In this document: piece by piece, positions 1 through 13,600 of the stretch | Numbering within the stretch: the first letter of the stretch is position 1 | Layout: the number at the start of each line of letters is the position of its first letter | Assembly: GCA_000499405.2 (NCBI GenBank) | Contig: HG738136.1 | Span: 1-64,000 of the forward strand | From: Onchocerca volvulus | Taxonomy: Eukaryota; Nematoda; Chromadorea; Rhabditida; Onchocercidae | DNA: 64,000 bases | Direction: 5' to 3' | Made by a program: the position numbers and the translations under genes | The notes under the pieces: model-generated | The model's database searches: none | What the model was told of the DNA's origin: nothing | What the model saw: only the letters and a program-made list of their open reading frames with translations

Positions 1-6
1 CAGCCA

Positions 7-305
7 CTAACAAAGCCAAATCAACTTACCAAAATACCACTCCATATAAAATCTAAAAACAACAAAAAAAAAAAAAAAAATAACAAAAAAAAGACAGCAA
101 CTTATAAAAATCACCCTGAATCAAAATAATAAAAATCAAAACCTTTAATTCAAAAACAGCAAACAACAAAACAATAGAAAAAAAAACCAAATTAAAACCA
201 ACATGAACCTTCTTCAAATATCAAAACCACCACACTCATAAGAACTCAATTTAGCACCAAAAAAATCCTTAAAAGACACAAAAAAAAGATAACAAATATA
301 ATAAC
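7..305 (-). pseudogene. nad3: Nuclear mitochondrial insert: broken nad3 (NADH dehydrogenase subunit 3)
   Basis: On the minus strand this stretch is T+G rich, quite unlike its neighbours, and reads as nematode ND3 under the invertebrate mitochondrial code. In order one sees KDFFGAKLSSYECG (the conserved ECG motif), an extra Gly, then FFSIVLLFAVFELKVLIF in another frame, and finally YMEWYFGKLIWLC followed by TAG (complement of 7-9) in a third frame. ND3 is a proton-pumping membrane subunit of complex I. The N-terminal ~30 residues are missing, there are at least two frame changes, and TGA would be read as Trp, so it cannot be expressed from the nucleus. The insert probably continues left beyond the window. 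Alternative: a mitochondrial contig misjoined to a nuclear one. Confidence 0.8.
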
Positions 306-710
306 GCTATTGGTCACGGAAATGTTTTTTTTATCGTCATTAATGACAACATTAAATGACATCATTAATGTATTATCGTTCAGGCAATATCTCCATTATT
401 GTTTTCTTTTAACATTTTTAAATTTTTTGGAAAATAAAAATTTTATTAAAAAAAAAGGTGTTATGTACATGAAAGAAAAGGAAAAAGTTATATACGCAAG
501 ATTTTAGAGGAATGGTGAATAGATTTAAGGAAGAATAAAGCCGTGCACTTGTAACATTCTTTCATAACAATGAAAGGGAAGGGCTCACATGCAAGAGAGT
601 GATTTTTTTTTTTTTTATATTGATCACTGTTGCTCATCAATATTAGTCAGGAAAATCAATCTTTTATCGTCATCAATAACATCATTAAGAGACAGTTAAA
701 TTTTTTTTTT

Positions 711-1080
711 GTTCCTCTGAATTGTTATCGTAATATGCAATGCAATCAAGAATACAAATATTGTAGTCTAGTTTATGCGCCAATAAAGGCGCTCACTCAT
801 ATACTAATAATGGAGCCTCATTTTAGATCAAACTCGATCATGATCCTCTCTATATAAATGAGCATTATGCTCAGTATAGCCTCATTGTTATGAATTTTTT
901 TGATCGAGGTGGGTTTGTTGGTAGGTTTGGATGGTTAGTATTATTAATTATTTTATTGGGAAGATTGAGATTGTGATATAAATGTCATTGTAATGTACGT
1001 TGTTATTGTTGTTCTCGTTGTCGTGTTATGAACGTTTCGTGATAAAAAGTTTAAATACCCAATTTTAAGGTGCAATAAAT
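711..1080 (+). repeat. Dispersed repeat, copy 1, ending in an SL1-like sequence
   Basis: This segment aligns with 38290-38640 in the same orientation. Shared blocks include CTGAATTGTT, an AATAAAGG block, TAGATCAAACTC.ATCAT.ATCCT and TCTATA.AAAT, and a last block TTTAA.TACCCAA. The copies look well diverged (roughly two thirds identity by eye, not computed). The right end carries a spliced-leader-like sequence at 1048-1069. It could be a decayed SL RNA locus with upstream promoter, a solo LTR (a TATA box is present), or another repeat family. Confidence 0.6.
1048..1069 (+). other. Degenerate SL1-like sequence
   Basis: It matches 18 of 22 positions of the invariant nematode SL1 leader (mismatches at leader positions 1, 8, 16 and 20) and is followed by G-GT, where SL RNAs carry the donor site. 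It sits in the same relative place as the better match at 38597-38618. Four substitutions in a normally invariant leader suggest a pseudogene. Confidence 0.4.
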
Positions 1081-1596
1081 GAAACAAAACAGCACAAAAA
1101 ATTTTAGTTTTTTTTTTTTTAAACGTTAGTTTGTTTTTCCAAAAAATTGGTCGTCGAAATTAATTAATAATGTTTTATTATTTTATGAAAAATAAAATTA
1201 ACGTAACAAATAAAATTAACATAATATAAGATCATATCAACAATGAAGATATTATTGATTGATTAAATAAGATATTACTTTTAATTTGTAAGACATTCAT
1301 AGAAGCTTTTGTGATAAGTTGTTTACTTATCTTACATTTATCAAATGAATTTCTTTATGAAATGAACAAGTAGCAAATTTTGCTTTTTTTTCTCATCGTT
1401 TCTATCAAAAAAGTCTTTAATTTATCAAAATAATTTAATTATGGGAATGATGATCAATTCCATTCCAGTTCATTTCTCCAATTTCTTGTTACTTTTATTT
1501 TTCATGCACCAATAATTAGTGATACATTTAATTAGTTCCTACAAATGTATCATCAATATGGCAATGATTATTTAAGAACATTTCTTTTTCAATAAT
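1081..1596. other. Intergenic, no gene seen
   Basis: A+T-rich DNA with homopolymer runs lying downstream of the minus-strand gene that stops at 1597. No coding exon or RNA gene could be supported. Confidence 0.5.
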
Positions 1597-4500
1597 TTAA
1601 TCCGCAAGATAAGTAATCTGATAATAACTAGTAGCATCAGGTAATTTTTCCGTTGAACACAATATATCACGATTATCATTATCATTATCATTATCATCAT
1701 CAGTATTATTATTGTTATCGTCAATGTTGTTATCCGCACTTTCGGCAATTTCGTTGTTTAGAATATCGGAATTTAACCAGTTGCAAAGATATGTTAAACT
1801 GTTTAATATATCTGCAAAAATTTCTTAGATTTAAAATATTTTAAAACTAAAAATTCATTTGATATATTCAACAAAAAAAAGGAATGTAAATAAAAAAAAT
1901 TAAATCAATCAAACATTGTATCAAGTGTAGTGACAAAAAATGCTCGAATGAGATTTTTTTTAATTTACGAGAAATTGTTTTTTTTTTAACAAGATTTTGA
2001 ATGCAAATTAATCAAATGGTGATGAAATTCAATCAGTTGAAAAAATTTGATCCGTTAAACAAATCTAATCAAAAAAATCACTATAATGTAAATTATCCAT
2101 TTAACAGTATGAAATTTCTTAATTACTTTCAGTAATTGTGAGTTAACAAGGTGAATTGTATGTTATTTTAGTTTTCTTGAAGAAATCTTTTTTTTTTGTC
2201 AAATTCAAAAAATTTCAAATTTTTAATATGTGATATTAATTAAACAAGTTGAATATTTATTACCATGGAAGAAATCATCATCATTTGTATTAGTGGATAC
2301 TGTAGGCGAAAGATGTGGGCGAAAAACAAAATCGCACAAGTCAATTAAAATTAGTGATATTCGAGCGGCTCGCAGGAAACGATTAATTTCACGAACTGAA
2401 TTTGGGAAAAGCATTGGGGTAAATAGTAGCAAAGCATCTGTAAATATTCAATTTATTAATATTTCATACGAAAAATTAGATATACATTTAACATTATTGA
2501 ATGTATTAGTACTTGAAAAGAATATGTATACTTGAAAAGAAAATACAGTGCTTAAAAATCAATTTGTTGATTTGTTGAAAGCGCACTTTTATAATACCTT
2601 GAAATAAATCGATTTTAAAACTTTTTCAAGTTATATATTTTATTGTACATGAAGAAAAAAAAAATTTTTCTAATTAATATTCGTTGATTAAATAATCATA
2701 ATTTATAACCATTAATTTATATATAGTCACAAGTTCAAACTTATTGAAATTTTAAATATTATTTGGTAGGGGAAGAAAGGCGGAAAAGAAATTAAAAAAT
2801 TAATTTTCATTCCATTATTCCATCACATTCTTTATTATTATAAAATATATTTCCTCGAAATGTTAGTATTTACGCTTTGAAATGATAGAAAGAGATGAAA
2901 ATTCGTTTTCTATCTATTATGGGAATTGTTTTCAATCTTGAAATTTCAATCCTGCCATTTCAAGACATAATGCAACTTATAGTACTTTTTTGGGGAGAAA
3001 TTTCAGAGTTTTGTACTATGAAATCAATGTCAATTAAATTTGAAATGAATTTTGCAAGTTCCAAAATTTCTCATTTTTTGTTGAGTTATAAAAAAACTTT
3101 TTTTTTACTAAAACATAAAAATTACTTCTTTACTTCATGATTCATCTCAAGTGCATATAAATAATTATTTTTACCAGTATATGCATCCGTTGTCGAACCA
3201 ACTGATTGTTGAATCAGATTTTTGAGTGATCGACAAATTAGATAAGTGAATTGACGTAGAAAATATGGCAGTTGTAGAATTAAGCTGAATACACAAAATT
3301 TTTTAAATTTAAAAAAAGGGCCTTTTAATCAATTGACAAATAAGTAAATATGGGAAGATAATTGAAAATTTGATTTCTCACAAATTTTGATTTATCATGA
3401 GAAATTTTAGAATATTAAATTCTTTTCTCGAGAAATAACTGGTATTAAGAATAATAATTGTGTTCGTAATATCAGATACTAGGCTACTAGGCCAGTTAAT
3501 GATGGTTCTTTCAACAATTATGGGGAATAATTCAGGAAATAGTTGGGAAAATCATATCCCGCATATATGTGACATTTTTTGCAGAAAGATGACACATTAT
3601 TTTATTAATTTCTTTTAAAATGAGTCAATTAATTATTGTGAACAAAAGGATAAGACTAATAAATACTATTAGGGATTAAATAATTAGCTAGTTGGCCCCA
3701 AAATAACTAATGTTTTGTTTTGTATTACTTATTTGAGTTTAAGTTTTACCTGCAAATTTATTTTTGCTTTTTTAAAGATAAAATTCCTAGATTGCAAAGC
3801 ATATTTCAGTACGTTGTTCCCCTATATTTTGAAGTCTTCTATAACTTTCCAACCGTTTTTTAATTGGAATTTTCCTTCTAATCCATTTAAATATTCTTAA
3901 TTTTATTCAGAAGAAAAATTGTAGGAAATTGTCGTAAGAGAATTCTGAGAAAAAGGAAAGAGCAAAGATATTAAAGAAGTCAAATAATATATCAGAAAAT
4001 GTTTTAGCGGAAAAATGCCAAAATTTTAAATATTTGATAGGAAAATTTTTAAATTGACTGAAAAAATTTTTAAATTCTAATATTTCATAGGGAAAATTTG
4101 AATACTAAATTGTAGAAAATGTTAAATAATAGCATTTTTTTTCAGATGTTCATGAAAAGAAAAAAATTATACTTTTTTGCTTATTGTTTTTCTTTAATTT
4201 ATTTATCTATTTATTAAGTTTATACATTGTTAGAAGAAGATAGAAAGTTAAAACAATTGTAAAATTCGTCATAGCGAAATTCGCACTAAAAATGCTGTAA
4301 AACGTATAAACATTTTTAATATAAATTTTACTACGACAAATTGTGTAATTTATTTTTATCTTTGAAATATTTTAACTATTATATCTTTCTCCGAAATTCA
4401 CACTTTTTCCTGCAAATTTTAATTTTTTTCTTTTTTGTCATTTCAGCGAAATCTTCCAAAGGTAAAAATAAAAATAAAGGAAAAAACTTCACTTGAAAAA

Positions 4501-4716
4501 AAATCAATCACATACCCATTAACATATATAAGTGCGGTCTGAAGTGATGATCCCAGGGAAACCGACAAGAATTCCTCCGATCGATCATCAAATATGCCAT
4601 CCGGAAAGGTGTTTAGTATTTCCTGGAAAAAAAAAAATTGACAAAATGAATCAGGGAAGGAAAAAGAATAAAAAGGTCAAAGAAAGAAAACGAAAAATTA
4701 GTATAACTATGATTTT

Positions 4717-4747
<31 letters not shown>

Positions 4748-6512
4748 CAATGTGATAACAGCAACAGTGAATACGAAATTAATCAGTAGATATTTAAAAT
4801 ATCTGATAAATTTCAGTAATGATATAATTAATTATTGTACAATTTTTCAGGAAGAATTTAAATGTCAAATATTTTATCTTTTATAATTGTACCAATTATG
4901 CACTAAACAAAAAAACAATTTTGTGGTTCTTGATAGAATTGAAAAGAAAATGCATAAATGAATATCGATTGTAAATTTCACGAAAAATCGATTGAAACAC
5001 GAATTTAAAATTAAAAAAATTTGAAAAATTGTTGAAATTGTTAAAATAACCTTTAGAGTAGTAATGATCACATTTGCATCAACATGTGCTAATTCACTTC
5101 TGACATATTGTTTTCGTTTCAATTTCATAAGTAATTTTTGCACTTCTGCAAATTAATCATTATATTAAAAAAAAGAAAGGTCAAAGTGCATTGAAAAATT
5201 AGTAGTGTAAAATGTTGCAATTAAAATTTAGCAAAACTTCTTATTCTCTAAAACTGATTGCTTAGCTTTTCGTTACCAAAAATGATTCTTTGAAAATGTA
5301 AAAAAAAAAAAATGAAAAATATTCATAGCATTTATTTACTTAATGAAATTAGAATTAATCACACTAATGTACATCTTCAACAATTCTATTTTTATTAATG
5401 GTATATTTGGTTTATTTTATTTTCAAATTTTTTCTTTTTTTAAATCTTTTTTTTTGAATTTTTTCCTTCTTTAAATTAAAAAAAGAAAAAAAAAGCAGAA
5501 ATTAACCAGGTGTGTCGATATATCGCAAGCCAAGGCGTCTTCGCATTTTCGGATCAACTTTCAGGTCAGAAATCATGGCCAAAAAGTACTAAAATTTGAA
5601 CAGTAATAAACAAAGATTTCAAACGGAAATAATATAGTATAAATTTATTTTCGAATCGAATTAAGCCAACAGAAAATGTTAAATATTTTAAATGACAAGA
5701 AAATACTCTAAGCAGCAAAATTTTTTAAAAAATTGTTAATTTTGAAACTGTTATCAAATTTATTTAGAATTTCAAATTTAATGTTTTAATCGATGCATTC
5801 TGTTCAATCCCGTGATTCCCCGATTCCTCCAGAAAAAAAAAAGATAAATTTAGTTAAAAATCGATAAATATCAAATCGACAAGTTTTTAGTGAATCGATA
5901 AGTATTACAATCAGTAGGACAAATGATTATCACTTAATAATGCAAGCATGCTGTAAACTGTTGTAAATGTATATATGAAAGGTTATTACAGCATTATTAG
6001 AATTGATTAATAGATTGCATGATTATGATTTTTATCATGATTTCCATTTGAAATTAATACTAATATTATGATTGTGATTATGATCATGATTTAGAATTCA
6101 TAAATTAATGTTATGATTACAATTTAAACTCAATTTTTCATAAAAGTATTAAAAAGCAATAAAATATCATGTATTATTAGGAAACATGTTGTTCTCAGGT
6201 TGAATATCACTTATTTTCGGAATTGTGAAAATATTGTGATCATGATTTGATCGCGATTTTTCATTGAAATAAATTTTTTGTTTTTTCTTTCTCCTGAAAG
6301 CAATTTACGCAAACCTGTAGAGCTGGTTGAGCGATAACTTTGGAATATAAATTAGATGACATTTTGTGAAATGTATGCAATTTAGTTGCCACAAAAGATT
6401 TCTGTTTATAAAATTCATTATGACTATTATTGATAGTAGTAGTAGTACTATTATTTCGAACAGTTGCATGAAATCCAAGCATAAGTTGCATTGATGAAGT
6501 CAACTTTTCATC
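1597..6512 (-). CDS. DEPDC1/LET-99-like RhoGAP-fold protein, C-terminal seven exons (5' end not found)
   Basis: Seven minus-strand exons join with perfectly compatible phases: 6315-6512, 5507-5588, 5051-5145, 4516-4622, 3175-3284, 2264-2395, 1597-1811 (TAA at 1597-1599). Every internal junction has AG acceptors and GT donors. The joined protein shows a RhoGAP-like order: MRRRLGLRYIDTPGEVQKLL (where GxxRxxG normally lies), DANVIITTLKEILNTFPDGIF, LILQLPYFLRQFTYLICRSL and RAARISLILIDLCDFVF. The last two resemble DEPDC1/LET-99 more than canonical RhoGAPs. LET-99 positions the spindle in C. elegans through the cortex; DEPDC1 acts in mitosis. No clean arginine finger is visible, so GAP activity is doubtful. 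The C-terminus has an Asp/Asn tract encoded by a GATAAT microsatellite. The exon at 6512 begins in phase 0 with no ATG, so exons (including any DEP domain) remain upstream. The exon set is well supported; the family name is inference. Confidence 0.6.
5937..6001. repeat. Short inverted repeat in intron
   Basis: TAATAATGC..GCTGTAA on the left is the reverse complement of TTACAGCATTATTA on the right, with a six-base insertion in the left arm. It lies in an intron of the 1597-6512 gene. It may be a small MITE remnant or chance in A+T-rich DNA. Confidence 0.35.
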
Positions 6513-7350
6513 CTGCAATGTAATTTTACTGGAAATAAAAATTCAAATGAAATATTGACATATTTTGGATTACAATATCGCTCATACAGCTTTTGAACTA
6601 ATAATATAAGTAATTAATTGCATTAAATATATGTATATTTCGTTGTAATATACATATATTTACTGAAATACCAAATCGGATAACAACGATTACAAAATCA
6701 TAATTTAATTTTTTTTTCCCATTTTTAATCTCGTTGAATATTTTATTGTGAATAATTTGTAGTGAAATTAAGTATTATTTTACATCTATTAATTTCTTTC
6801 AATTTCTATTAGTAATGAAATTAATTAATGCTTATGATTTCGAAAATTTGCATCGAAAGTTTCGAAAATTTATCATTTTTAGGTCAAATTTTATAATCAT
6901 ATATGTCATATAATATATATATCTTTCGAATAAAACGATGAAATTAGTTCGTTTAAATAATATTCTCTTATTTGTATCATTTATCATGCTAAGTTCAATA
7001 GATAAAAATGGGTTCACGTCTTGGGCAAGTTCTTACGATGAATGATATAAATAATGTCACTTGATTCGATGTTCTACATTATGAGTTGTAAAATTTGATG
7101 AAATTTTACGAATTTTGAGCAAATTCATCTAACTTTAAATTAAAAACTCTTCATTTATTTCCTAATTCAAAACTTATTCAAATATTTTGCTTGACATTTC
7201 AAAATCAATAAAATAAAACCATAAAAATAAACATTTTGATGAAGTTTATTAATAAAAGAAGAAAAACACAGTATCATTTCATTAGAATTTTCAAATTTTC
7301 AAGTTCCTTCATTATTGCAATATTTAAAAAAAAATGATTAATTAAGCTAC

Positions 7351-7515
7351 GATTCCAATAAGACAAATGATTTTTCATCTCATTGATAACTGTTTCAATC
7401 AGATCGAAACTTGATAGCGATTTTAAGTCAAAGTTTTTAGATTTCATCAACATCGAGAATAGACAAACATATCTACTCAGAAATTGATATTCAATGCATA
7501 GGCCAGAATGCACCA
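7351..7515 (-). CDS. Candidate exon upstream of the DEPDC1-like gene
   Basis: A 165-base open stretch bounded by a TTATTAAG acceptor and a GTAGCT donor, encoding an amphipathic helical peptide (FDLIETVINEMKNHLSYWN near its end). It enters and leaves in phase 1, whereas the next supported exon (6512) needs phase 0, so at least one more exon would be required. Both splice signals are weak and chance is possible. Confidence 0.3.
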
Positions 7516-8486
7516 CTTAATAACTTTTTCCGCTGAATTTTCCAACCTGGTTTAATTAGTTCAATGAGTAAAAATATTAGTTCGACGAGTAAAAATATTA
7601 GTTTAACAAGTAAATATAATTTTCAGTTAAAAAATTTGGTGATAAGTTGAATTATACGCAGAAGAATTTGCATTACATTACACAAATGTTATTAGCCAGA
7701 AGGAATAAATGAAATGAATAAAAATTTCCAATATTCATTTTTCTATTTGTAACCACGATAACTTTTATAACTATAATATTTATAATTATTAATAGTTCTA
7801 ATTCTTATTTATAACTATTATGAATATGAATTATATTTTATAATGAAAAAAGAAGGAAAAAACAATTACCTGTATTTTTGGTCGCATTTTTTCTTTTCTT
7901 TTTCTAGAGGAATTTATTCAAAAATAATTCACTTGTCGTCTTATATCTTCATTTTATTTATCCAAAGTTCTCCACAAATGACAAATTGTTTGGTATGAAA
8001 TTTTTCGAAATGTGAAATTTCGGTATAATTAAGTTTTTGATAAATAAAATCACCAAATGATCAAGAAATAGTAATAAAAATAACTTTCTTATTAGATAAA
8101 TTTCAGCAAATTAGTTGATGATAAAAATTTGGATAATAAGATAATAACATAATGTGATTAGTGTTATCCATCAAAATAAAATGAAAGAAAGAAAAAAAGA
8201 ATAAAGCAGAAGGCAATGATAATAGTTTTTCGTGTTATTAAAATAATGATAACGAATAATAATTATAAATAATGAAAGGAAAAAAAAAGGAAAAAAATAA
8301 ATGAATAAAGTGACCAGATTTATTAGAATGGATACAAAGAGCAAGTTTTTTTTTTTTGTTTTTGCTGCTGTTGTTAAATGAAGCTAATTTAGCTTAATTT
8401 AACAAAACTTGTTCTTTAATTTTACTATACAACAAAATTTGTATAAGAAAATCAACATGAACAAATGAATACCCATTATGCGATAC

Positions 8487-8580
8487 TTTCCTACGACAAA
8501 TTGCTCAATTAATTTGCGATGTCCGATCGACCAAGTGTCATCAACTCGATCAGCGATCGTAGCAAGTATTGTCCGCAGTA
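8487..8580 (-). CDS. Candidate exon, unassigned
   Basis: A 94-base segment with a good TTATTCTCAG acceptor and a GTATCG donor, encoding LRTILATIADRVDDTWSIGH and a further eleven residues (phase 1 in, phase 2 out). Its base composition is less A+T-rich than its surroundings. It could be an upstream exon of the minus-strand gene ending at 1597, but the phases do not join directly to 7515 or 6512. Confidence 0.35.
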
Positions 8581-8710
8581 CTGAGAATAATAAGTCATTA
8601 ACATTTCCGTCATCATTAAATGTCACAGCAATTATTACCACCCGCATTACTATTATTGTTCAAATGAAATTTTATAATCTTAATATCGTTATTATCTGTG
8701 ATCAATAATT

Positions 8711-9015
8711 ACACACTCATTCTGTAACATTAATGAATTCCGGTTTAGGTCGGTAATTAATTCCGGTTTGAATTTCGGTATAAAAGGCAGTGATTAATTC
8801 TGGTTTGAATTCCGATTTGGAATATTAATTAGTTAAGATTTTTGAATAATAATTCCGTAACATTAATGAATTCCGATTTAGGGTTATTGATGAATTCCGG
8901 TTTAGAACTGTGATTAGTACTTTAACACTCATTCCGGAGCACTAATGAATTTCGATTTAGAATTGTGATCAATAATTTCACTCTCATTCCATAACATTAA
9001 TGAATTCGGGTTTAA
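8711..9015. repeat. Degenerate minisatellite with recurring ATTAATGAATTCCGGTTTAG-like unit
   Basis: Six or more imperfect copies of a unit containing TAATGAATTCCG.TTTAG, several preceded by ACTCATTC.G..AC and followed by GTGAT.A.TA. Unit length varies (about 40-70 bases). The recurring GAATTC is distinctive. No open frame crosses it. Confidence 0.65.
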
Positions 9016-10681
9016 GACAAATCGCTTTCTTTACTACTAATTATTTTTACCAATCAATAATGTAATAATAATTATATCTCTTGTTCTGTGACATTAATAA
9101 ATTAATAATCACTGATAAATTTATACATTTCTTCATCAAATGACCTGGAAAGAGACATTTAAGACATAAATCAGTTTATGTCAAGTCACAGACATAACTT
9201 TAAAGTCACTGAATTTATTTATAATATTATTATTTCTTTTTCTTTTATCAAAAAAGACGATTAATTAATTTAATCTATCTTTGAATACAAAAGATATAAT
9301 CGAAATGATCTCAAAATATAAATAGGAAATAAAATAAAATAGAAAGCAGTTAAATGATAAATTTTGACAAAAAACAGGAATTTCGAAAGAAGCAAACAGA
9401 AAAATTAAAATTAACGAAAAAAATTTCAAAACTCGCTTAAGCTACATTAGAAATTACTTTTTTTATCAGTTTATTCGATATCAACTCTTTTATTGATTGA
9501 TCAAATGATTATTTTGTCATTTTCTTTAGAATTATTAGTATCATTGTTGCACGGTGTAAGTGACGCAACTACAAAACAAATTCACTTCCTTCTCTTAAAT
9601 TTTATTTATTTAAATAAATGATATTTAATTAAGAAACTAGTTGTGTTGATTAGTTAAAGTATTATTAACAAACATACATTAATGGTAATACTTACTTCAA
9701 TTATTATTTCATTACTTTATCAGTTTGTAATTGCTATCTCATTGTTCAAAATATTTGTGCAGTTTACATTTACACAACGCTCAATAAAGTTAAACAAATT
9801 ATTCAACTGAATTTATTATACAATGTTAAAAGCAATTTTGATTTTCGATAAATTACCCTGTCTACCATTCAAACTAAAAATATATTGTTTATATCACATC
9901 ATTAATCATCATTAATTATGAATTTCAATACTTATCGCTACTTTTTTATTGTTAGGCAAAGAATGACATAAGTTGACAGTTAAGAATTAAACATTCTTGT
10001 CAAAATTTATTGCCTCTAGGATTGAAAAATTGAACTTTTGCATAACAACATAGTGTGTGATGAATAGTATTGTTTATTTCAATATCAAAATTCAAATTAG
10101 GAGAAGAAAAAGAGATATAGGCAACATTTGTGTCAGTGCATTAAATTTAATCATTCCTAATCCTTCTCTTAGTTTAATATCGCTTTTTCCATTTAAATAC
10201 TAAATTTAATATAAATCATTCGTATGAATCAGCAGAACTTTTGAAATTAAATTCGAAAATTTTGGAGAATATTTAGAATTTTAAAATACGAAATCAATAA
10301 CGATAAGTCTTTCTAGTGCTTATTTCAAAGATCAGGTTTTTAAAATTTTAATTCAAAACCGAACCGAGAAAATAATTAGGATAAAAGAGAAGGATTCGGG
10401 TTACACTCTGCGAATTAATCTCATTCTCATACAACCCATTTTTTGAAATGGAACACGTGAACCAGACTATCACAACACTGTAGTTGAAAATCAAATTTAT
10501 ATCAGTAAAGTAATGCAAAAGGCAAACTAAAGATGCTCATATATAATTGGGAACTGCTACGATAAATCATATTAGTCAATACGTCACAAAGAAAATGATA
10601 AAAGATCAGAGTTATTTCAATATAGTAATTTCAAAAAAAAAGAAACATATATGGATCAAATTTACTTATATGCATATCCAC
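9016..10681. other. Intergenic, no gene seen
   Basis: A+T-rich DNA between the minisatellite and the 3' end of eIF1. No exon with matching splice signals and no RNA gene could be recognised. Confidence 0.45.
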
Positions 10682-13600
10682 TTAAAAACCATGAATTTTG
10701 CAATTTTCCTCCTTGACAATGCCAACTCTGCACAGAAAGTCCTTAATGTGTTGCCTCTGATCACCGGTAAGCTGGATTACTTCTCCATACTCTGGATGAT
10801 CTACTGTAGTTCCATTACAGTTATATTCCTGAAAACTTTTCAACTAAATTAAAAAATTTATTAGAAAGAAATATTATGTATTTAATTCACATCAATTAAA
10901 TTGACATATTTCTCAGATGTTTAAATTCTTAATTTTACTAGAATAGCAGAAAATTTATTAATTTAAAGCATTCATGAAAAACTAAGCTTATATTTACTGC
11001 ATAAATTCAAACAAAAAAAGATTAACTAATTATTAGAAATAAAAGGCAAATTTTCCGAGAACTTCACAAGAAAATTGACGGTTGCTAAAATTTTATTAAC
11101 CTTAGAAGTAGCAGTATCAATTTATATCATGTATGAACAATTTGCTGATATTTAAATTAAGAGCAACTGAAGCATTTCTCAAATTTAATATCTTTTATCA
11201 ACTAATAAACACTTATTTGAAATTTTTAAATATTATTTCTATACAAGTAAATAAAGAAATGAACAAAGAAGGAAAAAAATGCATGAATTCTAGGCAAAAA
11301 GCATTTGTTTTTATAAAGATTACATTTCATATCCTTTAAAACAAGAAAATAACCCAAAAATTCAATAAGGCATTAAAGGTGTTCAGATTTTGCGAAGCTA
11401 TTATATGTTGTAGTTAACAACTATAAAAAAAAAATTAGGAAATTATATGAAGCAAAAAAAAAAAAGTATATAAATGACAATGATTACTTCGTTAGATGAT
11501 GAAAATGAAAAAAATAAGAAAAGAAAGAATCTAAAGAAAAATTACTGGGATTGGAAAAAAGCATATATACGAAAGAAAAATATGAAAATAACAAAATTAT
11601 GCAATATAAAGGTTTTTACTCCAAATTTTTAAACAAGAACAGTAAAAGGCAGTTTCTCTGAACATTTATCATAAAATCGAAACTGGAAGTCGAGTGGATT
11701 AATGATTTTAATTTAAATCTGAATCTTATTTCAAATATCAACTCATGAATTAGAGATAAGAATAATAAAAATAAATAGAGATTGATAAACAAGCTTGAAT
11801 AAATGATAAAAACATGTAAATAACAAATCAAACAATTACATCAATCCAAAATATTGACAAAATTATTTTAAAAATTATTTTTAAATGTTGATAAAGTTAC
11901 GAAAAATACGACAACATCCATTATATTTTGAATCCGCAATTTAAAACGTATGAAAAACATACAAAAAATACTATTGACAAAGGACCACAATATAATGATC
12001 CTGTCGAATGGACGACAAAAAATGAGCATGGAAAAAATGAGCACAAATCTTGAAACCCAACGGAATAATTGAATTCTGAATCGTTCGATATGTTTTCTCA
12101 TAGAATACGAGATAGTGAGCTTTTTTGACTAAATCGAGATTCGCGTCAATCCATCGTTTTGGATCATCATGAAAATGATCTGCTTGATCGATATAATCCG
12201 GATGATGAGTAAAATTGGGCGAACAATCAAGAGCTGTCACTGTTACATTAAAGTCATGAAAATAGCTATACTGTGGTAAGGAGAAACAAGGCATCAATTG
12301 AATCAATTCAAAATGTTGCCCTTTTGAAAAACGTAATTTCGCATCTTCAGTAATCCAATATGTTGCGGAAAAAGGACCACTTTGATGGAATAAACCAAAG
12401 TATCCTGCCAAAGATATATTAACGACAAGTAATAAACGAATCCAGAAAATATGAGATTGATGCTGCAATCTGTCATGAAAAAAAATACCAGCAAAAAGGC
12501 ACAAAAGTGGTATAATAGGCAGCAAAAATCGATGTTCCTTATGAGCAATCAAACTATGAATTGTTATGTATAGCACGGGAACACAAAAGAAAACGAATGG
12601 AACGGAACGATTTCGAACTGCAACAACCATACCCCAGAATATTGGAACTAGATGAATCGTTAAGACAGCAAGTAAACCTTGTGATATGAACCAGTGCCAA
12701 GGGTGTGATCCAAAATGATCACTTCCACCTTCTAAAACATTGAAACGAATAAAATTCCATGCTGTGAATGTCAGCTTTCCATAGGAAATAGAATCCAAAA
12801 CAATTACAAGAAATAGAACTGGAAAGCATGATAGAAAAGTATGATGAAGCAACAATTTCATTATTGAATCAGATCGCCAAAGATGCCACAGACCAAAGGG
12901 GATCCAAATTAGGATAGCAGTGGGCCGGATAAGAATGGTTAGCAAACCAATCGACATATAGGGCCAAAAATAGGATTGTTTCAGGTCAGCCTTAGACAAT
13001 GGGTACCATTGAAGGGCGAATAATGTTAGTATCGTTTCCAGTGTATTTGAGAGAGTACGCGGAGCACAATACCATACAAACCAACATGATAAATAACTTA
13101 AAAGAGCATATTTCGCCCCATTAGGTGATAAAATTCGTCTAGCAAATTTGTAATAACAATAATCTGACAGTGCAAATAATACGGCATGTAATGCACGAGG
13201 AGTTTGGATAATAAATAAATTAGAATCAATAGCACACAAGTGACCCAAAAAGTATAATATAGCAATGATAAATGGATGTAAGACGGAACGAAGTGAAGCC
13301 ATCCATTCCCAGGATAAATATCCGGTACCATAAACAGCCCAATGAGCTACTTCCACACTTTGGAAAAGTTCATCCGGTACAAAATATGTCCGAACCAAAA
13401 AAACATTTAGAATGCGTAAGGCAATCAAAGCGCATAGTAGAGTGAAGTTTTTTGATGGCATGACGTTTGTTTCGGGATAGACGATCTTCACTGCAAAATT
13501 CCTTTTCTTTGGTCGATATTCACAAGGAATAACTTTAGAACTAATAAATATATTTAAAATTAATGACGCTATTCAATCAACTGATGTTGCGTGTGTCTCT

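Noticed and set aside
2230..2535. A 101-codon plus-strand open frame
   Set aside because: The minus strand of the same place is an exon (2264-2395) with good splice sites and phases matching six other exons.
4532..4789. Plus-strand frame with a possible 15-base micro-exon at 4456
   Set aside because: Phases do not join; the minus strand carries exon 4516-4622 of the RhoGAP-like gene.
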